Assembly: GCA_026027325.1 (NCBI GenBank)
Contig: JAMSLZ010000007.1
Span: forward strand, 2,046,001 to 2,110,000
DNA from: Actinomucor elegans
Taxonomy: Eukaryota > Mucoromycota > Mucoromycetes > Mucorales > Mucoraceae
Direction: 5' to 3'
Length of the DNA: 64,000 nt
Shown here in pieces: positions 23,704-35,740 of this stretch (within the stretch, counting starts at the first letter, position 1; every line of letters starts with the position of its first letter). Both the position numbers and the translations under genes were made by a program. Below the pieces are notes generated by a model, which saw only the letters and a list, made by a program, of their open reading frames with translations, made no database searches and was not told the origin of the DNA.

Positions 23704-26700
23704 TTATCGAATCTCTACTGCAACTTCGACGTAGTTACTAGGAAAGACACCTTGGATGTAAGATCCATCGGTTTCTATAACAAAAAGAATTTAGTAAATA
23801 AATTCAACAAAAACTTAAAAAAAAAAACTTACTGTCTGCTTTGTATCCCATCCACCAAATATCATCGCTTGAATCAATAACAATAATAGGATCTGCCTTT
23901 TCAAAACCAAGCTCACCATGTTCACGAGCACTGAAATCAAATTTAGCATAATACAAATGAGGCTTGTCTTCTGTAGCTATTTCTGATGTTGTATTATTCA
24001 CAATCGCAGCTTCCATAATGGACTTGAAATCACTCTTGTATTTGGATCGTTTGCCATCATCAACTGCGGATGATTTGCGTCGAGAATTCAAGTATTCCTC
24101 TACCATGCGCTTGGAAGCAGCTCTGCCATCCATGGCACCAGGTCCTGCAGAAGAGGAAGGTGTGGATCGACTGTTGGTTGGAACGGGTGATTTATCGTTT
24201 TGTTCTTGCTGCTCTTGTTGAAGAGGGGCCTTGGAAGCAAGTTGGCTTAATTGTGAAGGCGATGGATTCTCATCTTCAATAAGCATACTGAGAGCATCTA
24301 AATCGCGACTGGCAATGATATCATCAATCGCTTCAGACTTACGGCCAACTGGTTCATCGTCAACATGAGTGGTGGTGATAGTGGGTGTATTAGCAACAGA
24401 ATAGTTTGTAGTCGAATGATCAGCAGTCATATTCTTGTTAGGCTGATATTTATTCTCTTCATCATTATGTTTGTAACCCGGTTGATCTACTGGTTTGTTG
24501 TCTTTTGTAGGCTTAGGATTGTAATAACTGTCGAACGCGAAATCAATGTCGTTTTCATTGGTAGATCGACGCATAACAGTTGCAGAAGCAGGCTCAAGTA
24601 CGAGAGGAGCATAGGCTGTTTCAATGGGAGATCCAACATTAGCCGTCTTCCAACGTACAGCAGAATCAGGACTTAAAGAATCTTCATTTGAACCATGAGC
24701 ATTGAAAGCGAACGTGTTTGTATCAATAGGAGGCAGAGATCCTGCATCAGAAAGTCTAAACGCGTTGGTATTGATCACCTTGTCATCTGAGGTGATAGAT
24801 TCTTGACGAACAAGCAATGTATTGTTGTTTTTGGACGATTTGTATCCAGCCTCAGTAGCTTCAATAGTATTGGCGGCTCCAGAAGAACCAGCAAGTTCAG
24901 TGACAGAGCGAGAACCAGTTCCAGCAGAGCTATATGTAGCACTAGCAGCTCCATAAGGGCCAGCAGCTCCAGCAATAGAGCGAGAGCCTACAGTAATGCC
25001 ATTTTCAGTAGAGTTCAATGCAGCACCAGTAGTTCCAGCAAAGTTAGAATCAACACTGGATCCATTAGCGGTATTAGAAGCAGCGCCAATTTCAATGATT
25101 GTGCTACTTCCGGTAGATTCATACGCATTTTCATGACCGTCTTCGTCTTGAGGCCATGCTAAAGATGAAAGAGATGCTTGGTATTGGCTTCTTCCACCAG
25201 ATCCTCTTCTAAACTCGCGATCTTCACCCGGTTCGACAGATGTTACAGTAATACTGGACATGTTTGTAGCAGCAGCAGCAGCAGAAGGTGCTGTAGTCCA
25301 TCGAATAATATCTGGATCACTTGATAAACCTTCAGAAGTATGCACTGTATCGAGCAGGCTTGGATTAGGCGATGCCGTAGTATAATACATATCAAATGTA
25401 GAGTCTCGTGTAGACACGGGCTCTACTGTAGCTACACCAACATCAGCATTCGTATCATAATTAGTCCATCGAACATTGTTGGCGCTATTCGCAGAGGTGG
25501 CTGTATTGAAGGATAATGTGGAGGAAGAAGGTACATGACCAAGGTGGGTTTGTTCCTGATGGTGATTATTTCGAATTGTGTGATCATCAGAATGATGAAC
25601 GGTAATAGAAGGCGTCGCAGAAGAAGAGAGAAAAGCAGCAGTAGCAAGTGCTCCATCAGAATGAGTAGGTACGTTGGTCCATTTCATCTTTTCAGCTATA
25701 TTTGTTTTATTACCAGGCTCACTGATGGGGTCCGATAAAGATGACGGTTCAGGTGTGCCCACGAGAGAAATGGGCTTTACTATAGCAGTACTGGGAGCTT
25801 CAGTTGCTGTATGTGTCCATCGAACTGTCTCGGGTGTAGGACTAATGTGTGCTAAGTTTGATGTTGTGGGCGGAGCGATATTGCCATAAGAAGCAGTTTG
25901 GCCTTGTGGTTGAGGTGAAAATTTACTAATGTTAGCACTATTTTCGGGTAGAATACTACGACTGTTATTGAATTGTTTAGCATCGGCTTTGCTTTCAGTA
26001 GCACCAACGATACCAGCAGCGGCGACAGTAGCACCGACAGTACCAGCAGCAGCGACAGTAGCACCGACGGCACCAGCGGCACCAACAGTAGCAGCAGTAC
26101 CAACAGTAGCAGCAGTACCAACAGTAGCAGCAGTACCAACAGTAGCAGCAGTAGCAGCAGTACCAGCAGTAGCAGCAGTACCAACACCAGCCCCTTCAGC
26201 AGCCATTCCAATATCTGAATTTCTAAAAGGATTAAAAGGGCTGTAGCGAGCAGGAATCTCGGACATTTCTGTATTGGCTGCCTTGGTGTACTCGTTATTG
26301 TAAAAAGAATTGGTATTTGAATCACGCTGCATCTCACTGACAGGTCTAACATAAGATTCAGGACGTACGGCGTACGATACAGCGGTAGGGGCAGGAGCTG
26401 CAATTGCGTTACCGTAATAATTAGCAGTAGCGCCAAATCCATCAGCACCAGAAACCGAAGCAGCTGCATTATTATTGTAATAACTAGAAGCAGCGCCAGA
26501 GCTGGGAGGAGCTGTATTACTATTGTAATAGCTGGCAGCAGCACCTTGGCCTACAGCGCCGGCAGCAAATGCACTGGCAGCAACACCAGCGTTGTTAGTG
26601 ACTGCACCAGGGATCATGTTGCTGTAATTGGTGGTACTATCATGTGTATTATAGTTTTGATTTTGTTGAGGAACAGATCTCGCGTGCGTTGTAGAAGGAG

Positions 26701-29700
26701 CAGGGGCTGCTCTAGCTGTAGTCATAGCCGCTACACCGTCCAAAGTGTTAAACTGCATTGAAGTTTGTTCGTGTAAATGTTCAGAACTGATAGCTTTTGA
26801 CAGATTATAGAGTTGCTGGTTTTCAGGTTCAAGGTTACGGCTCTTTTCAATACCTTCATCTTCTTTGTCACTGTTGTTATCATCAGGTGAAGTATCCTTT
26901 AACGTAGCTAATAGCGCTTCAGGTGTACGAGGAGGTTTGCCATAGTAAGAAGCAGGATTAGATTGGGGATTGACCTTACTATCACGCTTTCTCTTGAAAT
27001 GAACAATAAGCATAGCGCCAAGTACGATCAAGAAGACAATAGCCAAAGAAATGGCAATGGCGACTAGGATAACGATAGGTGTCGGCAAATATTTTCTGAT
27101 GAAGGGTACGATAAAAGGTTGATCCAAGAAAAAGATACTGCTCATTGAAGAAACACTGCCACCCTCTGAGTTGGAGGCAACCAAGTAGGGGATCCATTTC
27201 TCCCCATCAAAGAAGGCAGCGCTGACATTACCTATCTCACCTAAATTGATAAAGCCTGAAGCCAAAAGGATGTTTTGAGAGGGTATTGATTCATTAGCTA
27301 CGATTGGGAACATGGCCAAGCTAGAAATAGTACTTCCAGGGCCTAACTCTTGTTTGGGTTCCAAGAACTGCTGTCCATCCCATATGCGAAAATAAGCAGC
27401 ATTATTCTCTTTGGTTTGACCGGATATGTAGAGATGATTCGTGGCATTATCGTAAGAAATCATACGTGAAGGACCAGGAAGATTTGCAGTACCAAAAGGC
27501 CCCCAAACTTTCTTCTCGAAGTCAAATTCGGCAATAGGCAAAGGTGAATTATTCAAAGTCAAATCTCCACTGACTACCAATTTACTATTGATTAGCTGGA
27601 TGTCAGAGACTTCACCAGCCAGGCCAGAACCAAGGGCGCTCCATTGAAGTGTAGATACATGCAATGAGCAAATAGAGGGGCATGCCAAAGTACCTACAGT
27701 GCTAAAGTTGCCTCCAATAACCATCGATTTTTGAGTGGGGATATGGCGAATGATATTGACGTTAGCAGGTGAACCATCATGAGTCTTTACTTCAGGCACA
27801 AGGGACAGTGATTTGTTGGATAGATCAAAGATAGCCAAATTGTTACTGCTTGCACCCGAGAAACGACCACCGACATAGAGCAGGTCGTTATTGACAGCCA
27901 TTGTACTGATTTTGCCTTGCCAATCAGCGCCTTGAACGCCGCTCCAAGTGCCATTGTTGTAAATAGCGACGTTTTGAATATTGCCTGGCAAACGGAATTG
28001 GCCACCTAAGATGGTAGTAGTAATATTCTTTTGTGTAGTTGGGTTGATAGTACCACTATGATATAACACTCCTGAGCTAACAGAAATAGCTGCTTCACTA
28101 CCATCAGGGTTGAAGGAACTGAATGGTGATAAGGAGCTATTTTGAGAGAGGAACGAAATACCGTTAGACTGAAGTGTTTGGGCGCTCTTGATGTTTCCAA
28201 TAAAGTAATCATTGGATTGGGTACTGAAGGCTCCATAAACAGTTCCAGACAAGTAAGGTACGTTGCTAGAGATCCATTGGTTGTTCTGTGTGTTCCACCA
28301 GCCATTACCAGAAGCTTTATTTGAGAACTCTTGATTACTAGTTTTCATCAAATGAGAGAATGTACCAGATACTAACATAGTGTTCTTTTCCTTGATCCAA
28401 TGCAAGGTGGATGTAGGTCCATCCACACCCTAATGATAACAAAGAACGTGTTAGCGCTAGATTTTTTTTTTTTTTTTTGTAAACTAGATCAAGCTTACTC
28501 CATTCAATGCACTCCATGTCTTCTTTTGGACATCATATCGTGCTACATTAGATAAATAGTCTACTTTTTCTGTTCCTGATAATGCAGTAAAGGCACCACC
28601 GACAAAAACCTCTATTTTAGTACCTATTAGTATTTCTATAATATAATAGACTTTGATGTTTTTCATTTACCAGTATCACTGCAGGCGACGGATTGTACTA
28701 TACCATTGACTCCATTATTTTGTAGCGCCTTAATCTCGTTTGCAGTAGAATCATATTGTACAATGTTGGTATATGTGGTATTCGTTTTGTCTGTACCAGT
28801 AAAGTTTCCTCCAATATAGACATTGCCATTGAGCAAATCCATACTTTTCACAATCGACTGATATGGAATATTGTCTATATAACACAAATTGGTTAGATAC
28901 ATACTCATTCATCTCTACCCGTTCATGATCTACTTGCCTTTTAAAGCACCCCATGGAAGGAATGGCATGGTAATATCACCTTGGGTAATATTATATTCGA
29001 GAATACTCGACAGATTATCTACTGAGGCTGCTTTTACAAATTGAACTGCAAAAGCAACTACATTTACAGTCTTTCCACTGCTCATGGTTGAATTATGGGC
29101 TAATTGCAATGTGACGGAAGGATCAAAAGAAGAAGATAGATCGAAATAACCAGTGAAGACTACTTGACTTCCAGGTGTCTTCTGGCTCATAGTGACATTG
29201 GTTTTCTGCTTTGGTGAAGCATTGATGATAACATCGACGTCAGTACGGTCTGAACATCCAGAAGAAGCGCATTCAGGTGTATAAACTAACACTTCATACA
29301 CACCAGACTCTGCTAGATTAGGGTAGAATGTAACTGAGGGTGGTGATTTCAAATCCGATGATTTAGCTGCAATAGACAAGTAGCTATTAGAAGTATTGGT
29401 CCATGAGCCGCCGGAAGTTGTGATTTTTGGGAGTGTACTGTTACTGGAAGAAGTTGCAGTACAAATGTTATTTCTATTCGTATCTACAGCATAGGAAAAT
29501 ATTTCTACATCACACGTGAGTACATTTATAGTACTTTTTTCAACCTACACAAAAAGATTACCTGATTGAAATACTTTGACTGATGCTAATCCACCGCTTG
29601 CTCCATACCATGATTTGATATCAATAGCAATGCCACTGGTCATTGAGAGATTGGTGATTCTATAATCTTGATAAGTGACACTGGGATCATTAGAAAGTGT

Positions 29701-30877
29701 GCAATTGGTTGTGCAAGTATGGACAAGATTGGTGACTGGGTCCAAATATGTGAGTTTGTAGATGGTGGAGTCTGTAAGAGATCGAACACTATAAAACTGT
29801 TGGTCAGTATTCCCCTAATTGTATTGCTCCTATGTTTTAGAATTTCATTATTATGTAAACGTACGAAAACTCTTTGGTTTGGTGATTTGCCATTCTAGAG
29901 TTGATGATCCTGATCAATGCAGGGTTGACATTATAGGTAATAAAATTTGCAGTCCAGGTGCCTTGAACACCATCACTTAGGATCCAAGGATTGGTATTTG
30001 AAGCATCAGCACAAAGGATAGAAGCTGGAGTAGCTGAATTTGCAGCTGTGTTGGTTGCTGAAACACCCTAGAGTTTAATAGATAAATTAGATACATATTG
30101 TTTTGATGCAAAGGGGAATTTCATTATATAAAATACTGCATTTAATTAAAGCCCTTCTTCTAGTTAATATATACTTACATTAGCAGGTATACTAATAGGA
30201 TGACTGGCTGGTGCGTGAAACTGCTGTCCGTCGGTAGTTGTATCAAATTTGCCGCCAAAAAGGACAGAGCTTTTGCTTACTTTCAAGATGGAATAAACAG
30301 GGCCATTGAGTCCTTTCCAAGGTAACCCGTTCCATTGATTGTTCTTCCATACAGCGACATTACCGCCAAATTTGGCAAGCGATTCTGTATAAGCCGTCAT
30401 TGAAGTTGCAATAGGTGCCGTGAATGATCCACCAGCATATACGCTTTCATCATCCGTATCGCAATAAAGGCTGTAAATAGGTCCATCCAAACCTTTTGAC
30501 ATTGGCTTTAATGCCAAAGAGGACAGATCAAAAGCTGCTGCATTGTTTACAATCTGGCCATTGATGGTTGTAAAGTTACCAGCTACAAACAATGTCTGCG
30601 TGCTTGGCAAAATACAAGCATCGTATATAGTGCCATTGATATTGGAGGATGCAACAAGTCGAAGTGTTTCATTAGAGAGTGATAGTACAGAAGAAGTTGA
30701 TTGTTCGATTTGAGTCAATTGTTGCGTGTCTTTATAGAGTGAAATACCACTGTATGAACCTGAAATACCAAGTTGCTCCAGAGGATCAAAATTGATATTA
30801 GGATGTGTAACATAGGATGCACGACTAAGATCTACTGCTACTATTAGCAGTAGTCCAATATACAAGCTTAGTAACAT
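23704..30877 (-). CDS. RAX2: Rax2-type cortical polarity protein with long cytoplasmic tail and C-terminal SH3 domain
   Basis: Eight exons (30179-30877, 29865-30067, 29562-29788, 28938-29504, 28671-28874, 28499-28623, 23833-28429, 23704-23774) sum to 6,693 nt, giving 2,230 residues. A signal peptide leads a secreted part of about 1,120 residues. This part is rich in propeller-like VYIGGNFT, VFVGGAFTAL and LYVGGRFSGA repeats and N-glycosylation sites. One transmembrane segment follows at about residues 1125-1150, then KRKRDSK. The cytosolic tail of about 1,080 residues is Ala/Ser/Thr-rich and ends in an SH3 domain (YYAKFDFSA, DDIWWMGY, GVFPSNYVEV). Rax2 in yeast and filamentous fungi marks old growth sites together with Rax1. 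Budding-yeast Rax2 ends shortly after its membrane segment, so the tail and SH3 are the distinctive part. The intron at 28875-28937 begins with GC. Confidence 0.9.
24640..25830 (-). other. Five spaced R/K-W-T/K motifs in the Rax2 tail
   Basis: Within the RAX2 coding exon, the motif occurs as TVRWTHT (about 25815), KMKWTNV (about 25675), NVRWTNY (about 25463), IIRWTTA (about 25295) and AVRWKTA (about 24648). In four cases an E/K-P pair follows 15-25 residues later (VKPIS, VEPVS, VEPGE, LEPAS). Copies 3 and 5 also have FDMYY or FDSYY further on. Confidence 0.7.
26004..26205 (-). repeat. In-frame minisatellite encoding Gly-Thr-Ala-Ala-Thr-Val units in Rax2
   Basis: The coding strand repeats an 18-nt unit that reads GTAATV, then degenerates to VGATVAAAG units. 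It lies in the cytoplasmic tail between the membrane segment and the first R-W-T motif. It is likely to vary in length between strains. Confidence 0.8.
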
Positions 30878-32087
30878 TTGCTGCTTTTGTTTTCGTTACG
30901 AGAAGTGTTCTAAAAAATGTCTATTGTCGAGATGATTATTGTGGCATCAAGCTGCGTTCTTTATGAAATGACACTGAGATTTGTTCGAGAAATGAGAGGA
31001 AGAGAAAAGGAATGTAGTAATCTCGAAGAAATGAACAAAGAAAGAACAATAATATATATATATATATAAACTAAAAGGAGGGACTATATATAAAGTGGAG
31101 CAAGGTAGGAGGATACGAGAAGGGTTACATTTACAGAACAAAGTAAATTGGCACATGTTACCTGAGCTTTAGGTAAGACCGCTCGATGTTACACATGGGT
31201 TATTAAACTAAAGTGCAAGGTACATTCGCCAGACTACACTATTAACATTTATCTCGGTTTAGCGCCTATAATTCTTGGATTGGTTTATCACAAAAAGCGT
31301 ATTTTTTATTTTATTTTACTAGCAGAGAAATATGTGATGGAAAACATATAAAAAACACGTTCTTTAATACAATGAATAAATCAAACGGTTGAAAAGTAAC
31401 GTCAATTGAAGTAAAACAACTTTGTATCCCAGTGACTATAATCCTAATTTTTTTCTTTTCTTGCGCATCAAATTTTAGTCTGGCACTATGCCCTTTTTTG
31501 TTTTCTCGATTCAATTCTTGAAAGAATCGTGTATCTAGTAGCCATTAGTATAATGAATATCTCGGATACTATCATAAAGATCTTGAAAGATCTTGTTTTC
31601 AGTCTTTAATGCGGTCAACTTGCTTTAGGGACAGTCTCAAGTTATATATGGCAACTGATTTAATTAGGGAATCTTTTTATAAACCATAAAGTTCGGCCTT
31701 TTTTTTCAAGGTGCATTCCTGATAACAAGGTAATAATACCAAGGCTCTGGTATCATACAACAGCAAGGATACGCGGAGGTCTTTTTTTATATTTATTTGG
31801 ATAACTTGACAGCTGCCAAAATGAAAAAAAAAGGTACAGGTTTCAAATTCAACCGTTTGTACTTACTGTCAAACAAAGGATATGTCTATAATCACTATAC
31901 CCTAGAATTTTAATAGGAGTTTTAAATAAGAATGCTTGTGAAGAATCGAAGAGTCAACTTGAGTAACCAAGGCCAATGACATTGAAAGATGAATAGAGAA
32001 TTGAATAAAGCATACTACTAATCATCGTTAGCAGCAGAATGCCTCCATTTTTTTTGCAGTAAATTAAATGTTCTACCAAATGCAACG

Positions 32088-32150
32088 ATTCATTTTGAGC
32101 ATGTACTAATAATCTAAAGTGACATTGGGCTAAGATGGATGGCAAGATCT
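32088..32150 (-). repeat. Dispersed ~60 bp repeat, copy 7
   Basis: The stretch reads ATTTTGAGCATGTACTAATA, then AAGTGACATTGGGC, then AAGATGGATGGCAAGATCT. It is close to copy 3 at 9808-9870. Confidence 0.65.
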
Positions 32151-32400
32151 ATAATTAATAATGACATGATCAGGCATTGCTTATTATGAAATACATTTAA
32201 CTTATCCGTAATGCAAATAAGTAAACATTTTAGTTGAATCAGTAGTCCCTTTAGTGTAAAAACTACTTGACGTATACAAAAATTGAAAGATCTAGAAACG
32301 ATTAGAGTTCCAACATGAAATACTAGTGATTACAGCATGCATCTAAATGGTAATACAATCATGTACCTGCCAAATAACGATTTTAATAAATTCAGCGATT

Positions 32401-32463
32401 TACTCTGAACTTGTAGTCTTCGGATATGACATTAAACTGTAATCAGCTGAAGAATATAGATCT
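32401..32463 (-). repeat. Dispersed ~60 bp repeat, copy 8
   Basis: The stretch reads TACTCTGAACTTGTAGTC, then GGATATGACATTAAAC, then AATCAGCTGAAGAA and AGATCT. It lies about 310 bp from copy 7 in the same orientation. Confidence 0.6.
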
Positions 32464-33199
32464 ATTGGAAATGGGGTCATTTTTTAATTAAAAAAAAATC
32501 AAGAAGGGATCATGCTTGGGCTAGAATTTAAAACTACATTTTGTCAACCACAGTGGGGGGGAGGAGGATTTCAAGACATGATGGTATATTAGTAAGTTAA
32601 AGATTATATAGTAGAGCATGCATATAGACTTGTTCCAGATTTTATAATACTTGAATTATTATACACAGGCTTTATTAATGGTGTTTTTGCGCCTCAAAGA
32701 TCTTTTGTCATGAAACAAGAGGTTACAGATTTGCAGTAGTTTTTTTTTGCGAATCTCATCATCACACATGTTTTTGAATCGCACTTGGTAGCCCCACTTG
32801 ATCGAGGACTGCATCAAATCATTTAAATATAGTATACTGTATTGTTAGATATTTTAAAGTTGTTCATTACGCAAAATGTATACTGAAGCTGGTTGTTTTT
32901 GTGTAAGTCGCTTTTTGTTGACCCGTTTGATAAAACATTCATTTCATGACACGAATTGAGGTTATTGTGATATATATATATATATGTAGTGATTCTTTTT
33001 TATTTAATACGTAATAATGATAGGGTGATAAGCTTTGATTGTGCGTATGTGTAGGTTGAAAATATAAATAATATGGGATATTTTGCTTCTCTCAACGAAT
33101 GAGATGATAGAATAAAAAGTAAAGAAAGACAGACGATTAATAATAACAAGAACAAGTAGTAAGTGTATAAGTAAATAGGAAATAAAAGGTGTATTGCTT

Positions 33200-35621
33200 T
33201 AAATCTTCCAGTCTCCGTCATCCATGGTAATACGCACTATTGTAAAGAGTTAGTAGTTATGTCTTTGAAACATCAATATCTGTACTTACGGAACATGTTG
33301 ATGGAGATAGCAACAACGACAAAGAAAGTCAAGAGAGCAGGGCCATACTTGTCTGAGAAATCACCGAGTTCATTTCTTTCCACACGATCAGCACGCTCAT
33401 GGTATTTATAAAGGGCATACACCATTACAGACATGGACACAACAGTAAACATGGCTGCAGAGATACGACCAACTTTGTCTGAAAAGTTTAATAAACCAAT
33501 AGCCAATGCGCCCAGCAAGAGTGTAAACTTGAGCCAATGCAAGAAAGTACGTTCATTGGCAAAATAAGTTTTAGCAGGAGGTGCTTTGCCAGGAATAGGT
33601 CTTCCACGCGTCTTGCCACTGGGTTGTGCTTCTTTTCTGATAAAGATGGTTTTTGATTTCTTGAACAGGTTCTTCAGACCAGCTGGTGATAATTGTTTTA
33701 ATAATCCTCCATCTACTTCGCGGCTTCTACTGCTACCGCCCGTATGGAAATTGCCATCACCGATTAACAAAGGTGTGGATTCAGTGGCTTCACGCATAGT
33801 GATCTGAACATTTTCATCAGTAGTTAGTTTGGAACCATCATAGCCACTGCTACCAGAGACAGAACTACTGGAAATTGCATCAGGACGAGACACACCAAAG
33901 ACCTTGTTGCGAGGTTTACGGATATCAGTGTCCATTTGAGGTAGCCAGAAAGGCAAGACATTGATCTTGTCTTCTAACAAAGTAGCACAACCATGAATAA
34001 ACTTGGAGAACTTGGGAACTGACTCTACGAGATGAGAATTGACCAATTCAAGGACCCATTGAGGTGGCTCTTGGCCTACATGTGTTTGGAGCTTGACTTC
34101 CAAGACAGCATAAGGGAAACGGCAAATATCACCTTCAGGTAACTGCTTGAAAGGATAATCAACACCAATATCCATACGACGCCAGTTATCCCCTGAACGA
34201 ACACGACCTCCACCATTGTCTTCACGAATCAAACTCAATTCAGTATCCAAACTGATACGAACACGAGCATCACCAGGTAACTGGAAAGCAGTACGGTTAT
34301 AAAAAGTACGCATCATTGGATGAAGACGTTTTGTAAGTGTAGTGTATTGTACTTCCTGTGCAAGCTGTTCCAGTTCTTGAATCTCCTTTTCGGTTTTGCG
34401 TCCCTGTTCTCTAGTCTTTGCAAATAGTTCATCTGTGGTATAAGTACCCGCCAAAAAGCTATTGAGATACTTTTCTTTGATTGGAAAACGTGCTTTGACG
34501 GACTTTTCACCTGTCCAGTCTTCATGATGTGTCTTACGTTCCACAAAGATGGTGTTTGAATCCATACCGCCGTACCAACGCATACGGATGGCCTCTGCGC
34601 CTTCGCTCTTTTCCAAACGACCCATATACAGTTCGAAATCATCATTATCATAGTACACACTGGTAATGGCCGAATCTTGAGCCTCAAACTCCTTGTTAGG
34701 GTTAAATACAAGGACAGGTAAATGTTTGAGAATCACCAGTTTGAGTTCAGTGATATTATCAGGATGAACCCTGTGATCATAATGTGAATATCTCTGCAAA
34801 CACATACACATTCTGTTACAAAAACTTACCAATATTTGGTTGTATTTCTAACAAAAGCAGACTGTTTGCCACCAGCACCTGAATCACCACCGCGTTCTTT
34901 ACCACGAGTACGTACGCGATCATACAAGGTTGAGATACGAATAATCAAAGCATCATAATTTTCCTTGTAGAATGGCTTTGCGTTTAAACGGACACCAAAC
35001 ATTGGCTTTAAGGGCCAGCCTGTCACTTTCTACATGTATATAAAAAAAAAAAAAAAAAAGTTAGATTCTCGGTCATTCAACTCAAAACAGATGAAGCTGC
35101 AGTAGAACCCCACGTGCGGAAGCTGATTGGTCAATTCCAACCACAAGTCGCGCTTTCAATGGGATCTTTTTTGTAACTTACATCATGTTTCTTTATGATC
35201 TTCAAGAAGCCAGTATAGTTTAATCGGGTGAATTTGGCTAAATCATGAACGTCAGCAATAATATGGCCCAACTCTATTTCTGAAGCTGTGAATTCATCTT
35301 CTTCTGGGTTCTCGGATTGACAAAGACTATCGACTTCGCGTGCTTCTGTCTCGATACGACGATTGATTTCACCCAATTTGACGCGTTGAAAGGTATATAC
35401 TTTATCGAGTTCCTTTTCTAAAAGCTCAACAAACTTGCTTTCACTTTCCTCGGACCAGGCACCGCCAACAGCTTCCTTTTTCAAAATAGTCTTGAGGTCA
35501 TCATAAGCTAGCAAAAAATAATAAGGAACACATCCTTCATCATCGTTAGAGTGACTTTACCAACATAATGAAAAGTCCAATCAGGATTTAAGGAAGTTCT
35601 AAGTGTATGCCCAAACTTCAT
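33200..35621 (-). CDS. VTC4: Vacuolar transporter chaperone Vtc4 (polyphosphate polymerase)
   Basis: Exons 35561-35621, 35182-35507, 34830-35029, 33290-34770 and 33200-33237 encode 701 residues, close to yeast Vtc4 (721). The N-terminal SPX domain starts [15 protein letters not shown]. The central triphosphate-tunnel domain contains [41 protein letters not shown] and [16 protein letters not shown], the residues that distinguish the catalytic Vtc4 from Vtc2/3. Then come [10 protein letters not shown] and three hydrophobic segments. The complex makes polyphosphate from ATP and feeds it into the vacuole; SPX binds inositol pyrophosphates. The splice acceptor at 34770 joins KYW to VHPDNITEL exactly as in yeast; an AG further upstream would break the frame. 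It lies 119 bp downstream of the carboxylase gene on the same strand. Confidence 0.94.
35106..35118 (-). promoter_or_regulatory. Pho4-type CACGTG site in VTC4 intron 2
   Basis: The minus strand reads GCACGTGGGG, the high-affinity form of the phosphate-response E-box. It lies in the 152-nt intron 35030-35181, twice as long as most introns here. Function is inferred. Confidence 0.4.
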
Positions 35622-35740
35622 CTTTTTATATTTATTTGTTTCAAGAAAAAAAAGAAAGAAAGAGGAGATATGTACAGCAAGAAAAAGCAAGGTTTAAAAT
35701 ACAGAAAAAAAAAAGAAAAAAAGTTTTGGCTCTCCGCGCC

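Larger units (their letters stand above)
30878..33199. other. Gene-free spacer, 2.3 kb
   Basis: This is the upstream region of RAX2 and the 3' flank of VTC4. It has TA runs at about 31051-31067 and 32972-32983, a G-rich patch near 32554-32568, and two dispersed repeat copies (32088-32150 and 32401-32463). No coding segment was recognised. Confidence 0.55.

Noticed and set aside
25852..26544. Leu-rich minus-strand frame of 230 codons
   Set aside because: It overlaps the RAX2 coding exon in another frame and owes its openness to the minisatellite.
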